64,000 nucleotides of DNA from Anarhynchus alexandrinus (Eukaryota > Chordata > Aves > Charadriiformes > Charadriidae), in the NCBI GenBank assembly GCA_008711295.1, contig VUYV01000036.1, forward strand, positions 1,824,732-1,888,731. Reading direction: 5' to 3'. The translations under genes were made by a program, and so were the position numbers. Below, one piece after another: positions 13,521-25,120 of the stretch; positions within the stretch are counted from its first letter, which is position 1, and each line of letters begins with the position of its first letter. The notes below the pieces were generated by a model, which searched no databases, had not been told where the DNA came from, and was given only the letters and a program-made list of their open reading frames with translations.

Positions 13521-13918
13521 GCTGAGATAGTTGGGGTTGTTCAGCCTGGAGAAGAGAAGACTCCAGGGACACCTTAGAGCAGCCTTCCAGTATCTGAAGG
13601 GGGCCTACAAGAAGGCTGGAGAGGGACTTTTTACAAGGCCATGTAGTGATAGGACAAGGGGTAATGGCTTTAAACTGGAAGTAGGTAGATTTAGAACAGA
13701 TATCAGGAAAAAAATTTTCACTCTGAGGGTGGTGAGGCACTGGAACAAATTGCCCAGGGAAGTTGTGGAGGCCCCATCCCTAGAAGTGTTCAAGGCCAGG
13801 CTGGATGCGGCTTTGAGCAACCTGGTCTAGTGGGAGGTGTCCCTGCCTATGGTAGGCGGGTTGGAACTCGATGATTTTTAAGGTCTCTTCCAACCTAAAC
13901 CATTCTATGATTCTATGG
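13521..13918 (+). mobile_element. CR1 LINE, 5'-truncated 3' end
   Basis: About 400 bp of CR1 3' end, entering inside ORF2 (GTTCAGCCTGGAGAAGAGAAG) and ending in ATTCTATGATTCTATGG. The final ORF2 codons, stop, short 3' UTR and tail are all present in order. It is among the least decayed elements in the window, which suggests a relatively late insertion. Confidence 0.95.
13531..13830 (+). pseudogene. CR1 ORF2 C-terminal fragment (open)
   Basis: This is the last 99 codons of the CR1 ORF2 polyprotein, downstream of the reverse-transcriptase catalytic core. The start is [12 protein letters not shown]. The middle has [11 protein letters not shown] and [13 protein letters not shown]. The end, ALSNLV, is followed by the normal TAG. 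No stop or frameshift interrupts it. There is no promoter, endonuclease or RT core, so it is a dead 5' truncation and the frame is an inherited remnant. The apparent start codon is only the first in-frame TTG and has no meaning. Confidence 0.93.
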
Positions 13919-16900
13919 TACAGTATGGCTGGTTGCCTAAGACAACTAAGAGAAATAAAAATAGCTTCAGGAAAATAATTTTTCCCAGCTGAGTCCCACA
14001 TGAGCTCTGTCTGATCTTCTTTCACTCAAGTTAAGATAGTAATTTTCGTACACGTTACAATTTTCATTCAGACACAAGAGACTTGTTTAATGAGTTGCCT
14101 GAGGTGCAACATCTTTACTTTGAAGCAAATTGAGCCACTTTCTATAACAAGATGTAGGGTTGGTTTTGTGTGTGTGTGTGTTTACTTTATTGCCACCATC
14201 ACACTATTTTGTGTACTTACCCTGCCACAGGCTGCTATTCCAGGCCCTGCACCAACGCAACTATTGGTACAGGCCAGCAAAGGTGACTCACTTGCTGTGG
14301 AGGCTGAGAACATGGGAGTGTGCCTGTCTTTCCATATCATCCACTTTAGGCCCAAGGAGCAGGAATTCTGGGCTGAGCACTGGGTCTCTGTACACAGAAG
14401 ATGAGGGACATCTGGGAATCAGGCAGCAGAACTGATGTTCCAAGCTGAGTACAAGCAGGTTGTTTCTGGGAGGGTGAGCACGGTATTTGGGTGAGACAGC
14501 TTCCAGGGAAGGAGACAGCTGCTTCCTGGAGCAGCTTGCACTCGAGGTGAGTTATAGTGAATTATTTTAGCAGTTTGATTAACTGAACCAGAACAGTTTG
14601 CCTCCAGCATAGTCTTTCAGTGCTAAGCAACAGCCGTTTGGTTTCATGTTCTTCAGACCAAGCACACCGCCCCTGCAGAGAGGCAGAACTTCTCACGGCT
14701 TGGGGCTAAGGTCTGCTTTCTATGGGAATAAGGAAAATTTGCATCTAATTTTGACAGTGAGCTCTGCCTAAAGGATATGCATAAAGATTGCCTTGTTTTC
14801 ACCAGTGTGCTCAAAGCAGATAAACGCGTGTGTTCTCCACTGTGGCAGATCTGGTCTCAAACAGGGATGAAAGGAGTTTGGTGGACATTCCCCATAGGGC
14901 ACACATTCAACTTTGCAGTGACATAATCATCAATCTCAGCCCACCAGTCACACCTGGTGGGTTGTTTAGAGAGAGAACATAAAGGCATTTGCTGAACAGG
15001 ACTAAAAATCGTCTACACCGTGAGACTAAAGTGACCAGTAAGGTTGTACTTGCATATTCCAAACACCACCTCCCCACCAACCATTGTGTCCTTCCTTTGT
15101 TCTCAGTAACATTCTGAACGGAGATTTTTGAGAGGGCAGGCACTTTATGGAAGCTTTGCAGATGTTTTTCCTTCCTTAAATCTTGCTGAGATAGATTAGG
15201 AATACACTAGTATTCCAGTTGAGTGCATTTTATTTCTATTGTATTAGAATCCACTGTGAAGAGTTATGTTAGAGTGATTTCATTTTTTCAACAAACCTAC
15301 TCACCATCTGCATTTGGCAAAACTCGTTGACATCAGTCTTTGTTGCTTAGCAATAACTACTTGTGCTGACTCCAGTCACAAAGAGTATTCATTACTTTGT
15401 CATTCAGACACTTTACACAGCCTTTATGGCTTCAGAAATCATTTATTTACGCTGGCCTTCTTGGAAGAGAGGGGGAAGAGCTGAAAAACAAATGTGTAGA
15501 ATGAGAGGAAAGGCACACAGATCTTGAAAGGCATTGGACACGAATATCTAAGAATCTGTAGTAGATCCACAAGCTCAGTAAAGAGGAGAAAAATACCTAA
15601 AAGAAATCAATGCAATACTATTATTATAAAATATTAAAGCAGTTATAGAGCTTGCCAGATATCAACAATCTTGAACGCTATTAAAGTCTGTTTTGTAATG
15701 GCATCAATGCTCACATTCCATCAATATGTGCTAATCAGGATGTACTAATCAGCAAGAATATCTGATACAAGAATGTGCTTTGTGCTTATATTCTGTGTCT
15801 GTGTATAATCAGGAGGTGTTCTAATTTGAGCAAAATATCTTAAAAAATTACATTTCTATAGAGTTCTATGGTAATTGTCTTGTTCCTCATAACTTCAGAA
15901 TTATTTGAATTTGGGAATAACTTTTATAGTTAGTATTAGCTCAGAATTGAACTGTGTTGAAACCTTTGAGGAAAGTTTTTATTTATAGGAAGTTAGTAGA
16001 AAAAATGCTTAAACCTGCACAATTATAATTGCTTTGCTCATTTAACAGTCACTATGGCCCACTTCTGGTTATATCTAATTGTAAGATATTAACCTTTGGC
16101 ACTCAGACCAGAAAAAATTTGGACTAGGAGGCTCCAAAAAGGCAAAATTAGAATTGAAAACGAAATGGGTCACTTGTTATAGTGCATGTTACATTTAATA
16201 GATGAACAAGCTAACAAATGAATATGACAATGAGTCATCTGAAGTCAGAAAACAGCCTACTGTTGGAATGTCAGATGATTTATAAAACGCTTAGTTTTTG
16301 CTTTTATTTGTGGACACGTTATGCAAAATAAGTTGATCATTTTATATGGGTAACAGCAAAGATGCAGAAAAAAATCAGAATATATGATAGCAAATCTGTC
16401 ATGGACAGAGTGTCCACTGCAAAACATATGAAATACTTGGCATATTTTTCAGGAGGCAGGAAAGAAAACTTCCACAAAGCTGAACTTCATTCAGGCACTG
16501 AATTTGGGACTGAAAATATCTTTTTGCTTTAAAGGTGATGACTTTGATTCTGATCTGTCAATAGAATTCTTCACTTCTAGTCTTAAGCAAAATAATAATA
16601 AAAGTAGTCAGGAACTATGAACTGGGCATTTAGAGTTAGGCTGCTGGTGAAGTATGGTGACCTTAACAGACACTCCAGTCACATATATGTGAGAGATTGT
16701 GCCTAAACAGCCGATCAGGCAATTTTAAAGACCACAGCTGCTGTGCAGCCTTCAAGACCAGAATGAGAGATTGGAAAGTGAACGTTGTTACAAAAGCCAC
16801 GCTCTTTCAAAATGTGCAGCAAGCTGAGAAGGAAAAGTGCCTCGTTCATGTCAGCCTTAAGTCAGGACGTAATTCAAGTTCCTACCTTGGAAGGGACAAT

Positions 16901-17879
16901 GCCACCACATCAGTGCAATACTGACCTGAATTGCTTTGGGAGGGGCAAGATCACGTTGCCCAGACACTGGCACAGAAATCGTGATTTTGAGCCTCACATG
17001 GCTGCTCCTGCTCACCAGGATTTGCTGCTGGAATCTGTAAGGCAGCAATGCACTGTGTTGCATGGCCACGCTCAGTCTGCTGAAGTGCTGTGAAACAGGG
17101 AAACTTTATAGCTGTCTGAATGGATGTTCAGTTCAAACACACGCAGCCGTTAAGTGCTGCGAACTTGAAAGTCTGACCCTCAGCCCTTTTGGAAATGTCT
17201 CCTATTAAATACAATGCACTGCTGAAATAGAAAGCGAAACATAAAGGGAGCTGTGATGAAACAACAAGAGAAAACTTTTTGCTTCCATATGAAAGAGAAA
17301 AATGTAAAAGCAACTGGACAGAAGGGGAAAAAAAAAACCCTAATCAAAAAGTCACTTTCTGTCAAAAAAATTATTTGAAAGATGACAGATGACACTCTGA
17401 GGAGTCAGAGGCTGGGAATAACAAAAAACCTAAGGCTCCTCTTTTGGCAAGGCTGGTATTCTTTAACACCTAAGAGCATCTGTAAATGTTTTGTCAAGGA
17501 AAATGCTGACTTTTCTAAAAATGCAGTCAATGTAGGAGGAACAGTGTATTCTCAGTGAATGATGGGTTGGGCTCTGCGCTCCTGACAAATCCAAGATCAA
17601 GTTGAATGACCAATTGCACTGATACAGGCTTGGAACAGCTCCATCTCTGCAGCACTGATTATATTGACATTTCGCTTTCCTCCTCTGCTCCTTCTCTCTC
17701 TCCCCCCAGGATGTGTTCTTTTCTTTGCCTGTTTCTAGTTACTTTTTCACTATTTTTGCGTGGCAAAGGAAGGCTCAAGCAGAAACATTAAACACTGTTT
17801 TGAGGAAGAAATAAACCCCATCTCAAATTCCGAATCCTGCATTGCTTAGACATCTCTGAAATCACTTAGAAAAGTACCA
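13919..17879. other. Unique DNA, no gene seen
   Basis: Contains a short (TG)n run at 14167-14181. Overlapping frames at 14090-14435 and 16697-17093 carry no recognisable domains. I see nothing else. Confidence 0.55.
14167..14181 (+). repeat. (TG)n microsatellite
   Basis: Seven uninterrupted TG units; too short to be more than a minor microsatellite. Confidence 0.9.
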
Positions 17880-17900
17880 CCCAACTCAGTTTGAGTTGGG
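17880..17900. repeat. Perfect 8-bp inverted repeat followed by T run
   Basis: CCCAACTC at 17880-17887 pairs perfectly with GAGTTGGG at 17893-17900 across a 5-nt loop. A run of 16 T starts at 17910. In a vertebrate genome this has no bacterial-terminator meaning. It could mark the end of a Pol III-type transcript or be chance; no A or B box is visible upstream. Confidence 0.8.
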
Positions 17901-17909
17901 CCAGAAACC

Positions 17910-17925
17910 TTTTTTTTTTTTTTTT
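17910..17925 (+). repeat. T run (16 T)
   Basis: Uninterrupted homopolymer of 16 T, ten bases after the inverted repeat that ends at 17900. Confidence 0.9.
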
Positions 17926-20900
17926 GGTTCAATAACCTGTGAAAGGTCGAATTGGATAATCTAATGGATTGGTCTGGATTTCAAGGCTGCAAATAAGATT
18001 AATGAAATGCTAGTGGGACCCCAGGTTGCGGTGACAGAGCTAGCACAGCCCCTTTTCAGCCACCTGGAGGAAGGGCTACCATGCAGGTCCAAGGGGACTT
18101 CAGGGAGTCAATGGTGCAATTTGGTATTCACCTTTCCCTGGTTCTCCGGGAAACACCAGCTTCAGTGGTGCCTCTCCCTCACCAGGGCTCCTTGGTGCAA
18201 ACTCACAGCACTAGGAGCAGGTTGTGTCCTGATATCCCCTCTTTTGGCCATAAACTTGTCATCAGCAGGCCCACAGTTGAGCTCCTTGAGTAGGAAGCAC
18301 TGCCTTAGGGTAGCAGGGTGCTGTAGGGGATTCAGGCAATGGCAAGAAAAACACATAAGAGGCATCTTTACATGCAAGTAATGCCATCATGGAACTGTGC
18401 CTATAGCTTTTATATGTTTCTAAAAGATAAACTATTCAGCAAATATTTTCAGCACTCAGTGGAATGAGTCTGTGAAATCAGGAAACCATTTACTGCCTTT
18501 AGTAATAACACCAAATCAGGCACCACAAAGATAAAGTAAAAGGGGCTACCAGAAAATGGAGTTGATTAGCTGTCATTCCTTGACTATTTCTTTCCCATTA
18601 CGTACTTAAATTTGTGACTTTTGCAGTGGTTCACATGGTCAGGTGCAACAATAGAGCTGCAGAAAAACGATTTTGCCCCAGCTGAGGGTAAAGTTCTGAA
18701 TCCAACAGTTTATTTCTTCCTTGAGGGACACTTTTTCCATACTTTTATCAACACAATGGATCAATGACTCACTGCTTGCCAATACAACTCACACCTCTTT
18801 TGCTCATTTCCCTAGAACCGAGACACTCAGAGTAAAAATAAATGTCTGTTCTCACCACTTCCTGTCCTGCTCTCAAAAAGTAGTGGTTCAGGGATTTAAT
18901 TTCTCATCCCTGGCTTTCCCAATCTCTCTCTGCTTATTGATGGGAGCGTTCTGCGACAGGAAATGGCCCTGTCATGTAAGATGCAGTGTGTTAAGGACTT
19001 CTTCCAGCTAAAAATAGGTACCAGAGCTATCTCCTAGTTTGTTCCTGTTGTTTTGTATTGAATTCCAAATGTCAAACATAATACAGAGCTTAGAATAAAC
19101 TCAACCTTTTATGCCATTTAAATGCAACAAACTGCTTCTAACAGCCTGCTTTGCGAATGTATTTGAAACCCTATTAAGTATTTGCCATGTGGTTCATGAT
19201 GTGTCCGCACTTCAGAAAGAATTGGTACGTCATGCATCTGCTGACTTGTTTCAGAGATTAATATTTGCATTACGGAAGCACTTGGGTGACAATCAAGAAT
19301 GAGGCCACACTAGGACTGGTGTATGTACTCATCGCCTTAGGTCGTCAGAAGGTAAATACCTTTGAGTTAATGGTTCACTGTCCCAAAACCTCAGTGGCTT
19401 CATGGAAAACATTGTACATCATAAGTGTCGTTACCAGGGAAGTTAAAATCCAAAATCTATAATTGTACGTTGAACCACTGTTAATTACCATAACATTCAA
19501 CACCATGTATCTGGGTTCAGAGTGCGCATTTCATCCTGTACATGAAAAATATGGTCTAATTAGCTTCTTCTAATAGAGATGTAAGATATGCCAACAAAGC
19601 ACAATGCTTGCATTTATTGTGTAAAATACTATGTAATTAGATAACCCCTGATAGTGAATGGCTTGGGAAAAAGACTGAGAACTACGAAAGTCATAGATTC
19701 TGATTTCAGCAGCATCTAATTTTATTTGGACATAGCTGTTACTTGACCTCTCTTCTCTGTACACTCATCAATATAACTGGAAAATCCATTAAAAACGGGG
19801 CTTTTCAGAACGGTTTGTTCAACTCTAAGCTAAAAAGTTCTGGTTAAACACATCCAAGTACAACACTGTGAAAACAGTCTCTCTCTTCTTTCTGGCAGTT
19901 CCTTAGTCATCGGAACTAAAGCTGTGAAAAAAATAATGCATGACACCAATGCCTTTTTTAAAAAATACCTATTAATAATTACAGCTTTAATGAATGGCGT
20001 GCTGAAAATTTCAAATCCAAGCTCAGTGGAGCGGCGCTAATGGTTTACTCCTCCCACCACCACCATTAGCAGGTCAAGGCTGCAGAGAAGGAGAAAGGTT
20101 TAATTTTTGGAAGTGAGTGGGAGTGGAGGTTCTGACTGCATGGTCCTGCATGCGTGACACTCTCAAGTTTTTGCTGAGAGTGCAACTGAGGAAGAGAACC
20201 TGTTTCAGAGGATGGCTGTGACAGTGATGAAAAACAAAAGGAACACTTAAAGGAGAAGGGAAGGTAAATTTGACAGATGGAGTGGGATGCCTTTTCCAGT
20301 TTCAACACCACCTGCCACAGCTGATGAGCATCAGCTGGTCAATACAACAGAAACTTCTACAGCAACATCTCAGTTCAAGCCATTCATTACCCGTACAGCT
20401 TCTGGGGTTTTTATAAAAAACAGCATGTTGAGTATGTCAATTTTGACAGGATTTTACTGGAAGGTTTCCTTTTAACTTTTGATCTACTGCAGTTGAGCTC
20501 TGTGAATTTTTTATGACAGTGTGTCTAAATCTGCCCCTCCCAACATTGGCGGGCCTCCCAGTGTGCCCTCCAAACCATCTCTTTGCATCCTGCTTGCATT
20601 CTTGCCTTTCTTTCGTCTGCCCAGCCCTTATTTTTAGAACTGCTTATTCAGCTTTGCATGTCAGAGGTCCATATCTTTCATTCAACTTTTTGTTACAGTT
20701 CACTTCTGTCAAAAGCCTATAAATGTAACAAAGACAGGAGACTTATCCATTTTTTAGTTTTAATTTTTACTTTGGTGTGATTTTGATAATCCTACATGTA
20801 AGCTGCAAAAATCAAAATGGAAATAAGTTAAAAAATATTATTTGCTAAATCATAATGAGAACATTTTGATTTACAAGATCAGGCAAGTGATCTGAAGCTA

Positions 20901-23435
20901 CATTAGTTTCCAGCCAATGTTAGACAAATTGCTTAATGACTTGTTTCTAGGAATATACAAATTTTATTACATTAATGGAGGATTTTCACCTTCTTGACTT
21001 TGTGAATAAGCTGATACAGGCACAAGTGCATCTCAGTTTGAAGACAATCAAATGCGTGGTGGGGTGAAATTCACTTGCCTCCTGCTATGCTATACCTAGC
21101 CATGTTAAATTCAGAATTAAAATGAATGTCTGCATTCCTTTGCAGATAAGAGTGTTTTCTTTCCTTGAATGCTAAAATGGTTCTGTGGCATGAGGTAGAA
21201 AATTTGTGGTACAAAAGATCTCGAGAAAATAATTGACTCAGTGAATAATTTATTGAATTTACTGAAAATATTGACCTAGATTTAATGTTTCCACATTCAG
21301 AACACGGAAAATGAGTTAAATTGGTATGTTGAGTTAGCCCAGAGTGAGACTGTTGCAGCATGATTAATTTACAAGTGTGAGTCGTTACTCAAGGAAAGCC
21401 ATTTAGCTATTAAATGCTCTGCTTGGGTTATGCTGACATTTTCTTCACACTAAGTTGATGACCTGTGGTCTGATCTTGCCAACCATTAGTGAAGACAAGA
21501 GCTGTGAAAAAGGAAATTGGGAGTGATTAGCAGGCTTGGGGATAGGTAAGGATTGCAATTCTGGATCTTCTGACTCTTCGCTTTTTCTCTATCACCTTTG
21601 AACAGATCTGATACTGGGTCCCAGCAGCCTAGTATCTTGTCTTAACCACTTCTTCTGTATTCAAATTGCAGAGGCCATTAGAGTCTGGTGCACTGAAGTT
21701 TAAAGTGCCTTAATTGAGTGCTAGCCTACTTCTCAGAAGAGTGGCTGCTAGACCTGCTTATGCTTTTGACAAAAACAGCATCCAATAGCACAGCAAGTTC
21801 AGAATGGAAAATCTTATTGAACGTCCAGTGAGGAAAGCAAGAGCTGGAGATGGACAATGGGACAGTTGGGTAATACAGAAAGAATGTGAAATAAAAACCA
21901 TACTAAGATGAATGTCATTTTCTATTCATTGTGTAGACTGATGTAGTTTCTTTTGACTAAACCACCTTCCTTTAGTGGACATCAGATAGCCAAGCCTTCC
22001 TAAGAAGCAGATTATATCAGAGTACAAAGCTTCCAGACTAGAGATGTACTGTATTTGTAGGCATCTGTCTGTGTAGACATGCCCTTCCTCAGTGGAAAGC
22101 ATTTTTTCCTCCCTGATTTACATGAATCAGGCAGTTCCTGGCTATGTACAGCAGTCATTGAGCCAGCCTTGCCTGGCCCCAGGCACTTGAGCATGACTGT
22201 CGGCAAAAATCTCCAGAGAAAGAAGCTGTTTGCTGCAATCTGTCAGCTGGTTGAAGCTTTTAAAAAATATTATTTTGCAGAAACGTTCCCTGCAGGAAGA
22301 AGTTCACAAAGGGGTCACACTATTTTCAAGAAAAAGAAAAATTGTGTCAGCAAATGCTGGCTACAAGGGAAGGGTTTTAAGGTGTAGGGGATTTGAAGAT
22401 GGGTTGTGGTACTCATGAAGGGAAGTGTGGAAGTGTATAAGATGAAGGAAGAAGTTAAAGGGAGATAGGTAGCACAAAAGTGGAGGGGGAAGCAGTGAGG
22501 ACCTCCAGGAATGTAGAGGGATGGGAGGCCAGACTTGGATGCTTGCTGAAAAGGGGTCTGATTGGAGTTCAGGCTACAATAACACTGCTTTCAGTCACCC
22601 TTTAAACTGCTACTTGCAACACACAAGTCTGTAAGCAGACAAGGAAAAACAGCTCTGTATGTGCTAGTAGCTTCAAAATGATAATGATTTAAAGAGAGAG
22701 GATAGTAGAAAGGGTTATGTGTTGTAACAGGATCATTTTCATCTTCCTTGCTTCATAAATAAGTGACCAGGAGTGGGAAGAAGTATTTAGAAATCCCACA
22801 GTGTCCCTCACTTTGCACAATAGTACCCCAAGCACTCATGTACAGCACCATTTAACTCCTATAAAAGCAGGTCCCGTTCAGGGTAATGATAACAGGAGTT
22901 CAATTTGTAATTGGAGACAACCAGTCCTAGTCGTCTACTTATGGGTGTTATCATTTCAGAGACAGGTGTGTGAGCTCTCTTCAGAGTCACTGGAGAGACC
23001 CCAGGGAGGGAGTCTGTACCTCAGGGTGAGCTGAGGCACTTATTGGACTCATTGCTTTTGTAGGTTGGAACTTATTGATTATTATGGGAAACTGGATACC
23101 TAGTTTGCTTGTAGACATAAATTAAAGTTCTTAATGATTCTCAATGTAAAAAATGCACTATCAAGTTAGACTCCATTTATCTATTTCTTGGGGGATGTTG
23201 AAATCTGTTAGAATGTCTGCAAGACTTATCAAAAGCCGGAAAGAAAGAGTTGAGGTAGTGTCCAAGCTCCTACAACTGCGCCTTCTTTGAGCAATGCTGC
23301 CATGCACCAGCAACCTGTGTATTTTGTGTCTGAACTCTTCTGAATAGGAACTACCACCGATAGGCAACTGCAGTCTCCTCCACAGACAGAATACCAACAT
23401 CTACTACAGAACTTCAGACCCTGTTTCACTCTTAC
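17926..23435. other. Unique DNA, no gene seen; possible conserved noncoding patch near 20 kb
   Basis: Frames at 18007-18381 and 22079-22387 are open on both strands and match nothing known. The stretch 19935-20070 has TTAATAATTA, a GCGGCGC CpG cluster and CATTAGC-type homeodomain-like words, which makes it a candidate conserved element only. No repeat family is recognised. Confidence 0.5.
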
Positions 23436-23521
23436 CTGCGTGACTAAACCTGCCACAAGCTGAACATACTTCTGGAGGCAGTCCCCACTGTCAGGGTCTT
23501 GGCCCTTGTAACCAGCAAGAG
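23436..23521 (-). other. Splice-flanked 86-nt open island (possible exon)
   Basis: On the minus strand a pyrimidine-rich stretch ending TTCTTTTTGCAG precedes an 86-nt segment that ends CAG, followed by GTAAGAGTG, a good 5' splice site. One frame through it is open (for example GYKGQDPDSGDCLQKYVQ), entering in phase 1 and leaving in phase 0. I do not recognise the protein. A chance arrangement or an alternative noncoding exon is quite possible. There is no second convincing exon in the same frame to support it. Confidence 0.22.
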
Positions 23522-25063
23522 CTGCAAAAAGAAGTACTGGAAATAAACCTACTGGGTCCTTTCAGTGTGTAAGAATCTCTTTGATTGTATGTCGGGCAGT
23601 CAGTCTGAGGGGATCCTCACAAACCAAAGGGAATGGCATGCCCAGACTGATTGTTTCCATAAGCAGACCTCGCTCGGTCTCTTTTGTACCACAGCACTGC
23701 TGCTGGTGTGTCAGCCCAGTTGCAACGCTTACAAAATTTCAGGAATGGCTGAGGCACCCATCACTGAGCACCAGCCACTGAATGTCTTTTGGAAAGCACA
23801 TCCTTTTTAGTTCACAGGTGGCATGCCGAGAAACAATTGACTTGAAAAAATATAGCAGTTCTGCAGTTTCTTCAAATTGACATAAATCAAGGAATGACTA
23901 CTTAAAATAACCAACTCCTTAATCCAGTACATGATCAGAGCTAGAAAATGATGTTGAAGCTGGGAAGATGAAGAGATGTTTGGATATGCTGTGATCACAG
24001 TTTTCAGCTATAAGCACGGGAGTGCATACTCTGAGAATGGAGCAGATGCTTCCAATTATATGCAATAAGGAGAAGAAGGGACATTTGAAAATGTAGCTGG
24101 TATTAGGTGGCTTTCAGAAGAATCTTGGATAAGGAAGGAAAGCGTGCAAAGTGTAGCAAAGTCATTTTACTTTCATAGCACATTATTTTTAAGACACTGC
24201 TCTACAAGTTGAAAAACTTGTGTGTATTCTGATGATTGAAAGCAAAACAATCAAACTGGAAATCTTATTGTAGAGTTCTTTTCCTATTTTAAACCATGGC
24301 AAACTTTGCACATGAAATATGATTTCCTTTGATGTTCTAAAATGTTATCCAAATTTAAATAGATTTGCATGCTTAACTGTGGCTGCTGCTTGCTCATGTA
24401 GTGCTTGTATATGAACTGGATTATATGGATTCCCATAGAACAGGATAGCTTATAAAATACAGAACCGTGCAACATAGAAGGGAAGGCACGTAAATGTAGC
24501 CCTTTTATTCACCCTTTTGTAATTACTGCATGCCACATCCTGGGGCGTGTTTCTGATTTGCTATGTGCTTAGCAGGATGATGTTGAGGAAGTCTGAATGG
24601 CCTGCCCAAACCATGCGTGTGCTGACCGGCAAATTCATATCTTGTCACTTGTTACTTAATCTATATTAGCTCAGGCTGCCTGCACTCTCTGCTGATGGCA
24701 TGCCTGGTTTTTTTCTCCTGAGCCTTGTGAAGAAGACAACAACCATAGACAATCTTCCTTTCCAGTGAGCTAATTTGTGTTAAGTGTGAGTTCCAGCCAG
24801 TCCTTCACACTTTCCCAGCACTCTGCTAGTTTGGCTATTGTGAGCTTGTCCATGTGACACACAGATGTGTGAGGTGCTATCAGAAGACACAATGGTGAAT
24901 GCAGACACCCAGGTTTTGGAGAAAGGTGCCTTGGACAGGCTAGCACTGAGCTCAGGATCCATCCACGTTCCACCCATGCAGCCAAGTACTTTGACCATAT
25001 CAACAGAATGTGCCAAATGAGCCAACAATGAAGCCACAGTTGTGAGTTTGTTCTCCTAGAGAA
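23522..25063. other. Unique DNA, no gene seen
   Basis: A minus-strand frame of 85 codons (24780-25037) and an overlapping one of 77 codons carry no domain I know. TTTATT at about 24504-24509 reads AATAAA on the minus strand; it is a possible but unsupported polyadenylation signal. Confidence 0.5.
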
Positions 25064-25120
25064 TCACAAATGCATTTTCATCTGTTCAGTTCCAGCATTC
25101 TTCTTTGCTTCTTTAATTGT
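25064..25120 (-). other. Acceptor-like site followed by short open stretch to a stop
   Basis: On the minus strand GGGTGTTTTTTTCCACAG (ending at 25121) is a strong-looking 3' splice site. It is followed by an open stretch, TIKEAKKNAGTEQMKMHL, then TGA at 25064-25066. It could be a terminal exon, but I recognise no protein and the sequence is short. Pyrimidine tracts ending in CAG are common by chance. Confidence 0.15.
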
